Assembly: GCF_002078875.1 (NCBI RefSeq)
Contig: NC_034438.1
Span: forward strand, 15,792,924-15,856,923
Source of the DNA: Numida meleagris
Lineage: Eukaryota > Chordata > Aves > Galliformes > Numididae
Direction of reading: 5' to 3'
DNA: 64,000 nucleotides
This document shows, piece by piece, positions 1-10,858 of the stretch; the stretch's first letter is position 1, and the number at the start of each line of letters is the position of its first letter. A program made the translations under genes and the position numbers. The notes beneath the pieces are model-generated. The model did no database searches, was not told where the DNA came from, and saw only the letters and a program-made list of their open reading frames with translations.

Positions 1-349
1 AGGACATATATTTGTATTACCAGCCAAGTAGATAGTTTAAGTGTGGGAAAGAGCCTACTCTTTGTCCTCATTTTTTTGGTACTGATCTCCTACTGTGCAT
101 GTGGAATAGTACTCCTAAAAAAAGAATGAGATTTTAAAATTTTTTGGATTTCTGCCTCTCAATTGTACTTCTTTTGTTGTGAAACTGCGAATGAAATTTA
201 TTGTCGACTTTAGCTCGAGTTCAAAAAAATGAGGGTAATAATGCCACCGAGTGGTGGGAAATAAAAAGAGCCACAAAATCAATGTAGTTGCAGAGATGCT
301 TAGATAATCCTAAGAAGGTTATTACCCCAAGATCTTCCCTGAATCCACA

Positions 350-420
350 AGGAAAAAAAAAAAAGGAAGAAAGAAAGTAGCAAGAAAGCACGCAAGAAAA
401 AAAGCAAGAAGGAAAGAATG
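350..420. repeat. Purine-rich (A/G) low-complexity tract
   Basis: About 70 bases are almost entirely A and G on the plus strand, with runs such as GGAAGAAAGAAAG and A-runs. It is a low-complexity polypurine tract. The open frame on its opposite strand (rich in Phe and Leu) is a composition artefact and not a gene. Confidence 0.75.
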
Positions 421-2860
421 AACAATGAATATCTGTGAATGTGCTAATGTGTCAAACTGGGAATTATATCTATTAGAATCAGAAGTGAAACTAGTTTCTT
501 TTTCACATTTGCTTATCTTCACCAAAAGGACTTACATAGGAAAAATTATAAAAATTGAATAATTGGTCAGTTTTAACATCAGTCAGTTTGGGTATGTATC
601 AAAACCTGAAAGGCGTTTAGGATCATTTTGAATATATACTGGAAAATCTAAAATTTCTACATAGCCAGCTTTCTATGTTAATGAAAAGAAAGAACAGGTG
701 AGTTAGAATATTGCAGTGTTTGCTCACTCTTCACTCAAGCCTCTAGAAATGTACTGGCAAGATCACTATAAAACACAAAGATGCGATTCTGAATAAATGA
801 ACTCTTGTTTTGTACTGACCTGTGCCTAGAACTGGACTGCAAAGAATAATATACTTCTCACAAATGTAAACGAGTTTTCAAAACAGTGCTTACAAAATAT
901 TCAATTGTCCAGACAAAAAATCCAATATTATATATGTATGTATCTAGAAACTCAGGCTCAGGTACCTACATTTTTCTTATTTTTAATGACTGACTTACTG
1001 CTTTCTGTGTGTAAATCTAATGGATTATTTCATCCTGTAAGCTTCCCTCTTTTATGTAAATTCCAGATATAGAAATTAATCTTAATTTATTTTGTTTTAA
1101 AAAGAACAAAAATTTTACCCTTGTACATATAAAGTCAAATCACTTAAGTCAATCAACTAAGAAGTTAATTTACTTTTCCCACTACATAAAATAGGCCTAG
1201 AGAGTGCCCTGTAATATTTAAAGTCTATAAAAAAAATCTACTTGGAATATATTTGACTTTTCATTAAAGTACCTTTTAATAATTTAAAGTGCTACTATGT
1301 TATTACAAGATAATGATAAACTCTTCTAATAACTGTATAATGGATTAGATAAAAATTAAAGGTCAACCATAAAGATAATTTCTATTTTTGCACAAACTTG
1401 GTGCTGAAATAACTTTTTTTCAGTAGAAAAACAACAAAGAAATAAACAAAATCCAGTAATATTAATTTGAACAATTACAATGAAAAATACTCTAAAAAGT
1501 ATTTGATATTTGTTTAGAAAAAAAAATTGGATCAAAGCATTTTAGATACTGTCAGAACCGTTGGATTTGACTCTTGGAAATTATGTTTCTTAGTCGCTAA
1601 CAATGATGGTGGTAGTTTACACTAAGATGATTGCTAGAGTGTCATGCAGTCCATGGAGAAAATATGTAAATAAGTAGTATGGGCTGAAGAATGAGAAGGC
1701 TCTGTCTGATGTAGAAAAGCATGAATTCTAATAAATAGATAACATTTGCTCCAATACTTTGTCCCAAGGATGCAAATAATGTGGATTGTTGCAATCAGAT
1801 GAGACATAAAGAAAGAAAATAATAAATAATAATTATTTTTTGCACTTCTGAAGATTTTGCCTAAATAATCAGTCTAGTTGAAACTGTAAAAATAGTATTT
1901 CATAAAAATGGTAGAAACAAAAATTGTGGGTTGTCCCATTCTCAACTGTCTAGAAGAAAATACAAAAAGCTGATTTTGTTTCAGAATTCTCATTATAGTT
2001 AAGTCTGTGAATTTTTTGTACAGAATCTGTTGTATGCAGGTGAAAATACTGAAAAAATTTTACTCAGAACCTTTTGCAACACCTTTTAAGATTTCAGCTG
2101 GATATTTCAGTGCAGTCTCAACAGGGCAAAGACTGGGAATCTGGATGAAGCCTCTTGTTATCTTTATGTGTCAAGTAGTTCATTTTTTAGTTCCTAAATA
2201 CAGCTTCAAAAAGGTCTTTTCTGTGATAGATAAACTCAGATGATGATAAAGACCTGTATTTATGCTTTATTTTTGCAGTAACATTTAATAGCCCACTATC
2301 TATCATTTCTTTCATCATAACTTTCTGAAACTTATTCCAACTCTGTCTAACTCCATGCATGGTTTAAAAGGCAACGTGAGATAAAACATATGCGTGGTCT
2401 GTCAGCTAGGTGGGACCGCCATCCACGCAGTCAAATAGAACCCAACTGTTTACAATAATCATCATTAGTCAGGAGGTAATCTTTCATGATAGAGTATTGC
2501 TCATTGTACTTGCCAAAACACATATCAGTACTGTGTGGATCTCACAGGGCACCTGCTCTTGTTACAGTATAGAAAATAACAGTTTTACAAATGGAAGGGA
2601 ATTTGTGAGATCAGTTTGAAGCTTTTCTTTTATAAAACAACAGGCCTCATAAAAGTGCTTGTAAAAGTATTCATAATTGCTTTTACAGTTTTTTTCCTGA
2701 AGTGCAGTTTCCTGCAGTATCATCCTGCATGCCCACAAAAACGTGCTTTTATCTCAAAAGAAGACTATGTATTCCTTTAATAATCTTTCTAGAAGCTTTG
2801 TTTATGCCTTTGCTTCTGCCAAGGTATAAATAGAAGAGAAAATGAGTGATGTAGGAATAT

Positions 2861-2890
2861 AATAAATAAATAAATAAATAAATAAATAAA
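2861..2890. repeat. (AAAT)n microsatellite
   Basis: Seven or more consecutive AAAT units are present, followed by GTAAAAC. It is a simple tetranucleotide repeat that is probably length-polymorphic. Confidence 0.9.
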
Positions 2891-3687
2891 GTAAAACTTA
2901 TTTTCTCAGTTTAGTTCATAATGAGCCTGCCTACTGCAGAAAGTTTTAGCTCATTTAGTTGATTCTTTTTAACACTGATGTCACTAAACTATTGCAAATC
3001 CCGCACGTAGTAAGTGATTTATTATTTCCTAAATTTGTTTGATACAACATTTTATCTTGTTAGACATTGTTGCTCTAACAATTTTCTCATGAAATGCTTG
3101 CCGTGATGCTGATTATTTTAAGCATTCTAAGGATTTTATATAAGAGTTAACAAAAAATGTAGTATATAACTTTTAAATATGTTGATAAAATTAATTCAAA
3201 GTATATGGAATCATTAAAGCATTACTCCAAATAAGAATATCTAATTAAAATTTAAGTACTAAGAAATTTAGAAATAAAAATGGTTTAATCTCTGTAGGAT
3301 TGCACTGGAAATGAAATAAAATATTTTTTCCTGTAACACATGATTCATATTACCATCTGATTAGGAGAAATTACATTTTTCCCTATGGTTGCAGGAATGA
3401 CATATTTATAATTCCGGCATAAATTATTCGTAATTTGTTACTGTGTTTATTACACCTTTGCATAGAATAAACCAGACATTTAGCCATGATTCCACAGAAA
3501 AAAAATATTGGTGGAAATATCACCTTACAGGCTACTTGTTAAGTTTTGATAAATTCAGTAACATAAGCCATACCTCATATCTACCTCAAGAACCAACAGT
3601 TAAATTGGAAAGATAATCAGTCCTTTTTAGAGCTTAACATAATGAAGATTTTAAACAACTGAAATTTCATACTGCAAGATTCATACG

Positions 3688-4062
3688 TGGAGTTGCTGGA
3701 GTGCATCCAAGGGAAGACCATGAAGACAAACACTGAGCTGGAGCACCCCTCCTATGAAGAAAGTCTGAAGGAGCTGGTTTTGTTCAGCTTGGAGTAGGCT
3801 CCAGGCAGACATCATTTGGACTTTCAGTACTTAAAAGGGCCTTATAAAAAAGATTCAGACTGGCTTTTTATGTAGTCTTATAGTGATAGAGCAAGAGGGA
3901 TTAATTTAAAACTAAAAAAGCAGAGAATTATGTTAGATGTTATGAGGAAATTCTTTCCTCAGAGGGTGATGAAGCACAAGAACATGTTTCCCAGAAAAGC
4001 TGTGGATGCCCTGTCTTTGGAGATGATCAAGACCAGGTTGGATGTGGCCCTGGGCAGCCAAA
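3688..4062 (+). mobile_element. CR1 LINE, decayed 3' part of ORF2
   Basis: This is a 5'-truncated CR1 retrotransposon fragment in sense orientation. Recognisable CR1 segments follow in order: the 'leading to a GAAAG-TCTGAAGGAGCTGG' block, 'TTCAGCTTGGAGTAGGCT', the block around 'AGGAAATTCTTTCCTC', and 'GGATGTGGCCCTGGGCAGCC' near the ORF2 end. Reading frames are destroyed by stops and indels. The usual ATTCTATG tail is missing, so the 3' end is also lost. It is older and more diverged than the CR1 at 46.25 kb. Confidence 0.85.
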
Positions 4063-6744
4063 TCTGTACTTTATACTCATGGAAGTTGTTTACAAAATAA
4101 TTCAAGGTTACATGAGTAGATGAGTTGAAGAAGGAACAGAGCAGGAAAAGAAAGGAAATAAGAAAGCATGGTTAGTCCTTTGTGGTATGAATATTCTGTG
4201 GGAGTTTTGATTCTCTTCCTCATTCCAATTCTTTAAACCAATTCTGTTTAGTGTAAAACAAATAGGATAGCAATGGGATAGGCCGTGAGATGTTCAGTCT
4301 AGACTGAACTCCCTGAACTGTGTACTTTTCCATTGTTGTAATTTTTTCCCACATTCAGAGCTTAGGAGATCACTCATAGTTTTCCTCATTTTAAAAACCA
4401 CAGCCTGATTCCATAATGGATCGGATGAACTATTTTCTTTTTGGTATGGTTCCCCTTTTTCTAGCAGTGTCCCAATATTACAGGACACTGAATCTCCTTA
4501 ATCCCCACACAATCTTTTCAGTTTGGCATTAAACAGTATTGTTGCGCTTTTCTCTTTGGACCTGTGCAAGGTCTATGGTTAGATGAGGAAATTTTGGTAT
4601 AAAGAATGCAGCACATAGCATCCCTGATATTGCCTTTGAAGAGTGAAATTACAAAAATGGGGGATCAGGAAGAGAAGAAGATAAATTCAGGTTAAGTTTG
4701 CATGCTATCCTGACTTGTTGGGTTCTACCCTTGTCTCAGCCAGAGAGCTGCTGTTATTCTTACCTTCCTCCAAAATATGGCACAGCTCTTCTGCTGGGCA
4801 CAGTTCAGTGGCTACTGATTGAGACAGGAAAACTATTGGAAAAATGTATCCAATCATTTAAAGAGCTACTCAAGTTCACAAAAAAGGGAAAGATAAACAT
4901 TATCTTTCTCAGAGATCATATAAGTTCACTTGCAAATATTAATACCTGAAACCCAGACTGAATTAATTTACTTTAGGATTGATTCTATGCAGTCCTTCCC
5001 CAAACAGGAAACTACTAAAATTGCAGTTTTCAAACTTGTTCTCCAGTCTGTTTTGTTGTTGTGGTTTTTTTTCTGTAATATTCCAGATCCATAAGAATTT
5101 CAAAGTTGTGTAATCAATTCTTAGGAAATTCTTGAGAGTTAAAAGAGAAATTCTTGAGAGTCGTTAAATTCACTTCTCCATATTGCTGCCAGTAGGGCAT
5201 GTATATTCTTTAACGAATACTTGAATAATATTTGATTCTCATTGTTACACTTTTTTCCAAGTGTAATAAATGTTTGTCACAGAACCAGCACAGTGCCTGC
5301 CTGTGCCATTTCATCTCTAAGCTATTAGAGTTATTGTACCAGCTGAGTTGAATGTCACTTATACATTAGACACTTCGCTAAGTTTTCTGTTTAGAATAAG
5401 TGAGTACCCAACATCAATTCTTATTCTAACTCTAATCTGAAAATGAACCTTTCTGCCAGGAGGCGTGGGACACATGAACTGTGTCATTTTTCTACTACTC
5501 TATATGAAATCAACTTTAAATAGTATAATTTAAGAAAGCAGCCGGTGAGAAAAATAGATAGCATGTCTGTACAGTGGAGAAAGAAGTCTGACAAGTCCTC
5601 TTCTGTATCTGCAAAGATACATAGAAAGCTGAAATCTGGAAAGAGTTAGTTCTGTACTAACACGTAAAAATACAAGTGCCTTAGTGAGTTAGGCTAGGAG
5701 GTAATGGAATGTGCCAATTTCTATGTATATATTTTTCCCCTTATATTCCTTCTTTTGTCCCAAAACTCCTAACTGATGGATGGTGTCTTAGTTACAGAAA
5801 ACTTAATTGATAAAAAATGGTGCTCTTCTGTAATAAGCTTTTTATTATCTTAATAATCCTGGGTCATCACTGAACATGCATATGTAAGTTGTCGCTCATG
5901 AACTTATCGTCTCATTCAAACTTTGAGTTTGAAGAGGGAAAACAAATGCTAACCAAATATGACTCAAAAATTTGACAGCTGTATATTTCTTCATCCTTCA
6001 GTGAATTTTCTCCTTTTAAAATATTCTTCCTTTGCCCCTTGATATTGAAAAAAATGTTTCTTCATCTCACATATTACAATCTCATTTACACTGCAAAACA
6101 GGCTATGTCTCTCCCTTCTCAGTGTTGACTTTGATGCTATTACTCCCAGACTATGATCAATGACATTCTCTCCCTGACTTTTGTCCTTGTTTCTAGCAGT
6201 AGCTAGAACAAATTGAATGAAATGAATGAAAAATGCATGTGATTACCTGTCTCCCCAGAAGTATTCTAGGTGCAGATAATTGTACCAAACCTTTGAATCT
6301 CAAAATCTTTACTGGTAAATATTTTCCTAGTACTAATTCTGCTAACAACATACTTTTTTATTCTACCTTTCTTCCATCCCAAGTTTTCTTCTTCCCATAA
6401 ACACTCTTCACCCCATCTAGGCATCATTGCAGAGAATAAATACACACAAGCATACAATAGAATCATGACTAATTTGATATTTCCATCCTTCAGTTTTTTT
6501 CTCAAGTCAACATTTATGTCAAGAAATGCTCACCATAACCCTGAAAACATTTAAATCTTGTCATTTAAATCTTACTAAAAGATATCTTTCTAACATAAAA
6601 CTTCTTATGTAGTGCTAAAAATAACAGAAACATACTATGATATTAAGTACACTACAGTGATGTTTGGAGAAAGCAAACACATATCAGAATCTGATAGAGA
6701 CATGTGCAGAATACACTTCAAGAAATAACCTACTTTCATTCTCT
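4063..6744. other. AT-rich DNA without a recognisable gene
   Basis: I see no transposon or exon that I can name here. A small direct duplication (GAGAAATTCTTGAGAGT-like, about 5128-5162) is the only local structure noted. Open frames of 64-83 codons are within chance expectation. Confidence 0.55.
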
Positions 6745-7700
6745 TCCAAGTAGGATCAACTGAAGATACGTCACTGCAGGTAGTTGCTTGTTTCATTCAT
6801 TTGTTGAAGGGATATCTCAGCATCCCTATGCAGTCCATTCCAGTACTGCACCATCCTACTCCTTAAAAAATTTTCCATTGCCTAAGATGAGCATTCCACA
6901 CTGCAATTTAAACTCATTACCTCTGTTTCTGGCTGCTATGGAAATAGACAATGCATTATTCCCATTACGTTTTATACCCTTGAAGACTTCAATCATCCAC
7001 TTCCTCTAAATCTCTCATTTTCATGAACATAAACCAATCATATTTTTTTCTTAAAGGTCATGTTTTCTTGGCTGATAATTCTCTTAATTCTCCTCTGGGT
7101 CTCCTTTGTTTCTTCCATATCTTTCTGAAATGCAGCCTCTGAAGAACACATGATATTCCACACAAGCCCTCAGAAATGCAGAGCCAAGCAAGAGGAGCTC
7201 CTGCACACATTGCAGTGGCTCTACCTTTTCCACAGTGTCATGCTTACTTACACTCTGCCTGTGATTTTTCGTTAACTCTCAGATCTGTTTCTGAAAATCT
7301 GCTATCAGATTGCCGGCAGCTTGTATTTCTGCAGCTGATTATTTCCACCTAAGTGTAACACTCCATACTTTCCTGTTATGAAATGCATCTCACCGTTTTT
7401 CCAGTTTGTCAAAATCATTTTGGGTACTAATACTTTATTAACCTAAATGACACTTTTATCTGAAGACTTAGCAGGTTCCTTTTCTATTTCATTAAGGAAA
7501 TACAGAAAGCATTTAACGGGACTAGAACTAGGCTACAATCCCATTAAACACATCTTGACTACAATCACTAGTCAATACAAAACACCAGCATTTTGCAACC
7601 AGTCTAAGACTTTCTTGACTGCTGAAGATATGATGTGTGTACCAAGAACCTTACATAACCCTCCCATAAGGCTATATGACAACTCTTATTATTCTCCAGC
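6745..7700 (-). mobile_element. Ancient CR1-like LINE, antisense
   Basis: Read on the minus strand, this follows the order of an old amniote CR1 ORF2 from the reverse-transcriptase region towards its 3' end. Seen on the plus strand (reverse complement), clues include 'TCTTTCTGAAATGCAG', 'CACCTAAGTGTAACACTCCATACTT', 'CCAGTTTGTCAAAATCATTTTG' and 'CTACAATCCCATTAAACAC', each resembling blocks common in antisense CR1 relics. Divergence is high and no frame survives. The assignment rests on remembered consensus blocks, not an alignment, so an L3-like relative is possible. Any open frame within it, such as the 102-codon plus-strand frame at 7447-7755, is accidental. Confidence 0.55.
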
Positions 7701-9662
7701 CATTAACAATTACTTTACTTTTTCCCACATTTTCTTTTTCAGAGATGCAATTTAAACTCATAATTCTATTTTTTCCTTTCACTAGAAATCTGTACTCTGT
7801 GTTTCCATGTTTTTTTGTGTGTGTGTGTTTTTTTTCCAGCCATTCCAGTGTTAATTGAATTTGATGAGTTCTCAGGGGCAACATACTGAATTTGCTGACT
7901 GACAGATAGTCCTTTAATTATCCTAGGATAAATTTTTCCTATATTCTTTTTTCCTCCATAGTCAGAAAATTTACCCTCCTCTCTGTATTTGTCTAAATTA
8001 ACTGCGTTAAAGAAATTGAAATGGTTAAGTGGTGGGCAGCAGTTGATACTTACTATCTTGGCAGTTTTGAATGTTACCATCTCCAACTGTTCAGTGTGGT
8101 GGGTGTTAATTTAAATTAATTAGTTTTAAAATAAACAGGATCACTGCTGTGATCAGTTATGGATTCAGTAATATGATAACGACTTTCACGTGATAACTAG
8201 GAACAAAAACTGAGGGCCATGTCTTGAAAAGTGTTACAGCCATATGTAAAGCCACTTCACTAGAATCGAAAAGGTCAAGACAGAGGTGCTGTTTAGATGG
8301 CAAGTCGTGGTTGCTTACAGTTTTTTAAGTTTACTTGTTGCATATGAAGTTGGCCAAAAAAAAAAAAAGAAAAGCTAACTTCACTGTATGCAACTTCTAT
8401 TTTACCAGCTCCTTCCGAAAGACTTAAAGGAAGTCAGTCAGATAGTAGCTTGTACATAGATCATTTATGTATTAACATGCAAAATATGTGTTAGGATTTT
8501 TAAACTACCATTTGTTTTGGTGGATATCTATTCACAGTTATGTGAAAATTCCAGGTGGAAAAGTAGTTACACTACATTGGACCAATGAACTTTAAATGAG
8601 ATTTTCTGCACAATTTCAGCTAAGTTCTACAGCTTCTGAAATTCTTTCCCTGCAGAAATAGTGGCACGTGAATCTGTTTATCTTCATGGCCCTGTTAGAA
8701 GCTCGTTTGTGTTCCCAGACTCTTGCCTGAGGGAGTGTTAATAAAAAGCATGTTTAATTTATCCCAGACCAGTGGATTTTGCTTAAGGCTGATGTTGGTC
8801 ACTCACAAGTAGGCTGTCTACAACAATGTTTAAATTATGTAAAGGTCCCCAAGAGAGTTATTTGGATAACTTCTTGACTGCAAAATGCGATACAGACACA
8901 TGCATAATACAGCCCATGTATGGCCCAAAATCTGATTCCATTTATGGTCCTACAAACCAGAATAAAACAGACTATCTTTTACATAAACAGATGAAAATGT
9001 CTAGTAGTCATTCTACCACCAAAACACCAGTTGTTAGCATCCATCGAAAATTCCTCAAAAATGTTTTTCTATAAGTGGCAGCACATCCTGAGACTAGTCC
9101 ATGGTGACACATGGGCTAGTTAGTCAGCTGTTATAAAAGAGAGAATGTAACCTCTGAGCTTTACAAGTCTTTCCTTTGGATCATGCATGCCTTACTTTGC
9201 GTATGTATTTCTGTCCAGGAACAATTTTTCACAGTATTTTTAAAAACATGTCATCTAAACGACTGAAATTTCCCAAACATATTCTGTAGTATTTTGGAAT
9301 GACATTAACTAGATGGGTGAGAAAATTACTACTTACTGCCTGGTCAGAAACTCTACACAATGAAAATATATTTAATTCTTCAGCTCAATCTCAGAAATAA
9401 TTTTGACTAGCTAATAAGTAATGGAGGTGTGACTTGAGCAAATAAATGTCCTTTCAGAAAATCTAGGGTTTATAGGCATTCTGGGGAAAAGTGATATGAA
9501 AAACTCCTGAATACACTGGCATATTTTCCTACAGACAATAGATTTTCAGGAATAGAATTGGGAAAGATAGGGAAGGGAGACTACAAAGAAAATTTTCCCG
9601 AGAAAAACAAAAGCAGATCCCAAGACACAGTAATAATAGTCTAGACTTTCAGTGCACGGAAT
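7701..9662. other. AT-rich DNA without a recognisable gene
   Basis: This holds a short TG run and T-tract (about 7817-7840) and an A-run near 8357-8370, but nothing I can assign. The 82-codon frame at 8826-9074 has no recognisable motif or splice context. Confidence 0.55.
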
Positions 9663-9668
9663 CATGGC
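9663..9668. repeat. Left target-site duplication CATGGC
   Basis: These six bases are repeated exactly at 10038-10043, directly beyond the other end of the LTR. A 6-bp duplication is the size typical of class II (ERVK/alpharetrovirus-like) integration. Confidence 0.85.
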
Positions 9669-10037
9669 TGTTGGAGAGCAGGTTGCTCGGCAGCACGTAG
9701 CTACTGATTGACTAGTGATTTACCAATGATGTAACCCTAGATGAGTGGTGTGTGGGATTTTCCAGAGTGTTCTAGTATCCAAAGTATTCTGTATCCATAA
9801 TGTCGTAGTTAACAACACATCCCATATATGGAGATAACTTGGGCAACAATATTGTTAGCATGCGCGTTGCATAGAGCTTGTATCCCTGGACCTTGTATCC
9901 CTGGAAGTAAGTATGCTATATAAGATGGTATGTTGCTACAATAAAGTTGGACGCATCTCATATTGAGTTGATCTTGCGTTCCCCACGCCTGAACCGGAGG
10001 GCAAACCTTTTGGGGAAACTTGGGGCGTTCCCCAACA
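9669..10037 (+). mobile_element. Solo LTR, class II/alpharetrovirus-like, 369 bp
   Basis: The element begins TGTTGG and ends CCAACA, a perfect 6-bp inverted terminal pair of the TG...CA type, and is flanked by a perfect CATGGC duplication. Inside are a TATA box (TATATAAG, 9917-9924) and a polyadenylation signal (AATAAA, 9940-9945) only about 20 bp apart, so the signal would lie near the start of R. That close spacing is also known from avian leukosis-type LTRs. A 14-bp direct repeat just upstream of the TATA box (9877-9890 and 9892-9905) could be a duplicated U3 element. No internal retroviral sequence follows, so this is a solo LTR left by LTR-LTR recombination. The exact family name is not determined; class II is inferred from the duplication size. 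Confidence 0.85.
9917..9945 (+). promoter_or_regulatory. LTR TATA box and polyadenylation signal
   Basis: TATATAAG at 9917-9924 is followed by AATAAA at 9940-9945. In an intact provirus these would set the U3/R transcription start and the RNA 3' end. Whether they are still active cannot be judged from sequence. Confidence 0.6.
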
Positions 10038-10043
10038 CATGGC
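10038..10043. repeat. Right target-site duplication CATGGC
   Basis: An exact copy of 9663-9668, directly abutting the LTR end. Confidence 0.85.
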
Positions 10044-10747
10044 CTTTGTAAAATCTCCTCACATATAAGCTGAAATGTAGAACATTTGGACTTACACAGT
10101 AGTAAAAGGGAAATTCTCCTCATGGCATGTGTAAATCGCAAATGAAAGTCACTTGTAACATATCCTCCCATACTTTTGGGAAACTTGGCTCAACTTTATG
10201 GCCAAAACTTCAAAGAAGAAAAATTCTTCATGAAAGGTCTAATACCCTTGCAAAACTACTAAGGATAATTTAAAAGTTTGCATTTTATGATACTTGGATG
10301 ATTACAAGAAACCCAGTAAGTGTTGTAACGAGCATTATTTCTTAACCAAAACCAGACCTGAAACTACTGTACAACAATCTGGAAATTGATGAACCATGGG
10401 GTTTGAGGTTCTGTGAATCAATCAGAAAAAATCTAGAGTTTACAATCTACTTCATGAATTAGTTCTATGAGAACTCTTTTTTTTTTTTCAAAAGTTATGC
10501 AAAAAAATAAAGTCTATGATAAAAATTCTGTGAATGTGGAAAGAATCTAATTGTATTCCTTGCACAGAAATTTGTCTCGTTGTCTCTTTTCACCACCATT
10601 TGTCTCCATAGCCTTTTTACAGTAGTTTTAATTCTGTATATATGATTTCTCCATTTGCTTTGCTTTATTTAAGTCCTTGAATCTTTGTTCATTTCCATCC
10701 ATTCTCCATTTCATATCATGGAAAGAGATCTAATTGTTGTATTTAGA
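10044..10747. other. Flanking DNA without a recognisable gene
   Basis: This follows the solo LTR. No retroviral primer-binding site or gag-like frame is visible, which supports the solo status of the LTR. A T-run lies near 10480. Confidence 0.5.
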
Positions 10748-10858
10748 TGTTGTACTAAGGACATGGATTAGTAGGTAAATATTGGTGATAGGTGAACAGC
10801 TGGATTGGATGATCTTGGAGAACTTTTCCAACCTTTGCAATTCTATGATTCTATGATC
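10748..10858 (+). mobile_element. CR1 LINE 3' tail
   Basis: A short CR1 3' UTR reads as a decayed 'aaggacatgg...ttag', then 'attggtgataggtgaacagctgg', 'gatgatcttggagaacttttccaacc', and finishes with ATTCTATGATTCTATGAT. The repeated ATTCTATG terminus is diagnostic of CR1. Only about 110 bp survive, as expected from severe 5' truncation during target-primed insertion. Confidence 0.9.

Larger units (their letters stand above)
1..3687. other. AT-rich DNA without a recognisable gene
   Basis: No open frame here shows a known domain, and the short frames are interrupted by many stops. What can be seen is a purine-rich tract near 350-420, an AAAT microsatellite at 2861-2890 and a small CpG-containing inverted repeat at 2391-2429. 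I see no transposon that I can name. It is most simply intergenic or intronic vertebrate DNA. Confidence 0.6.
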
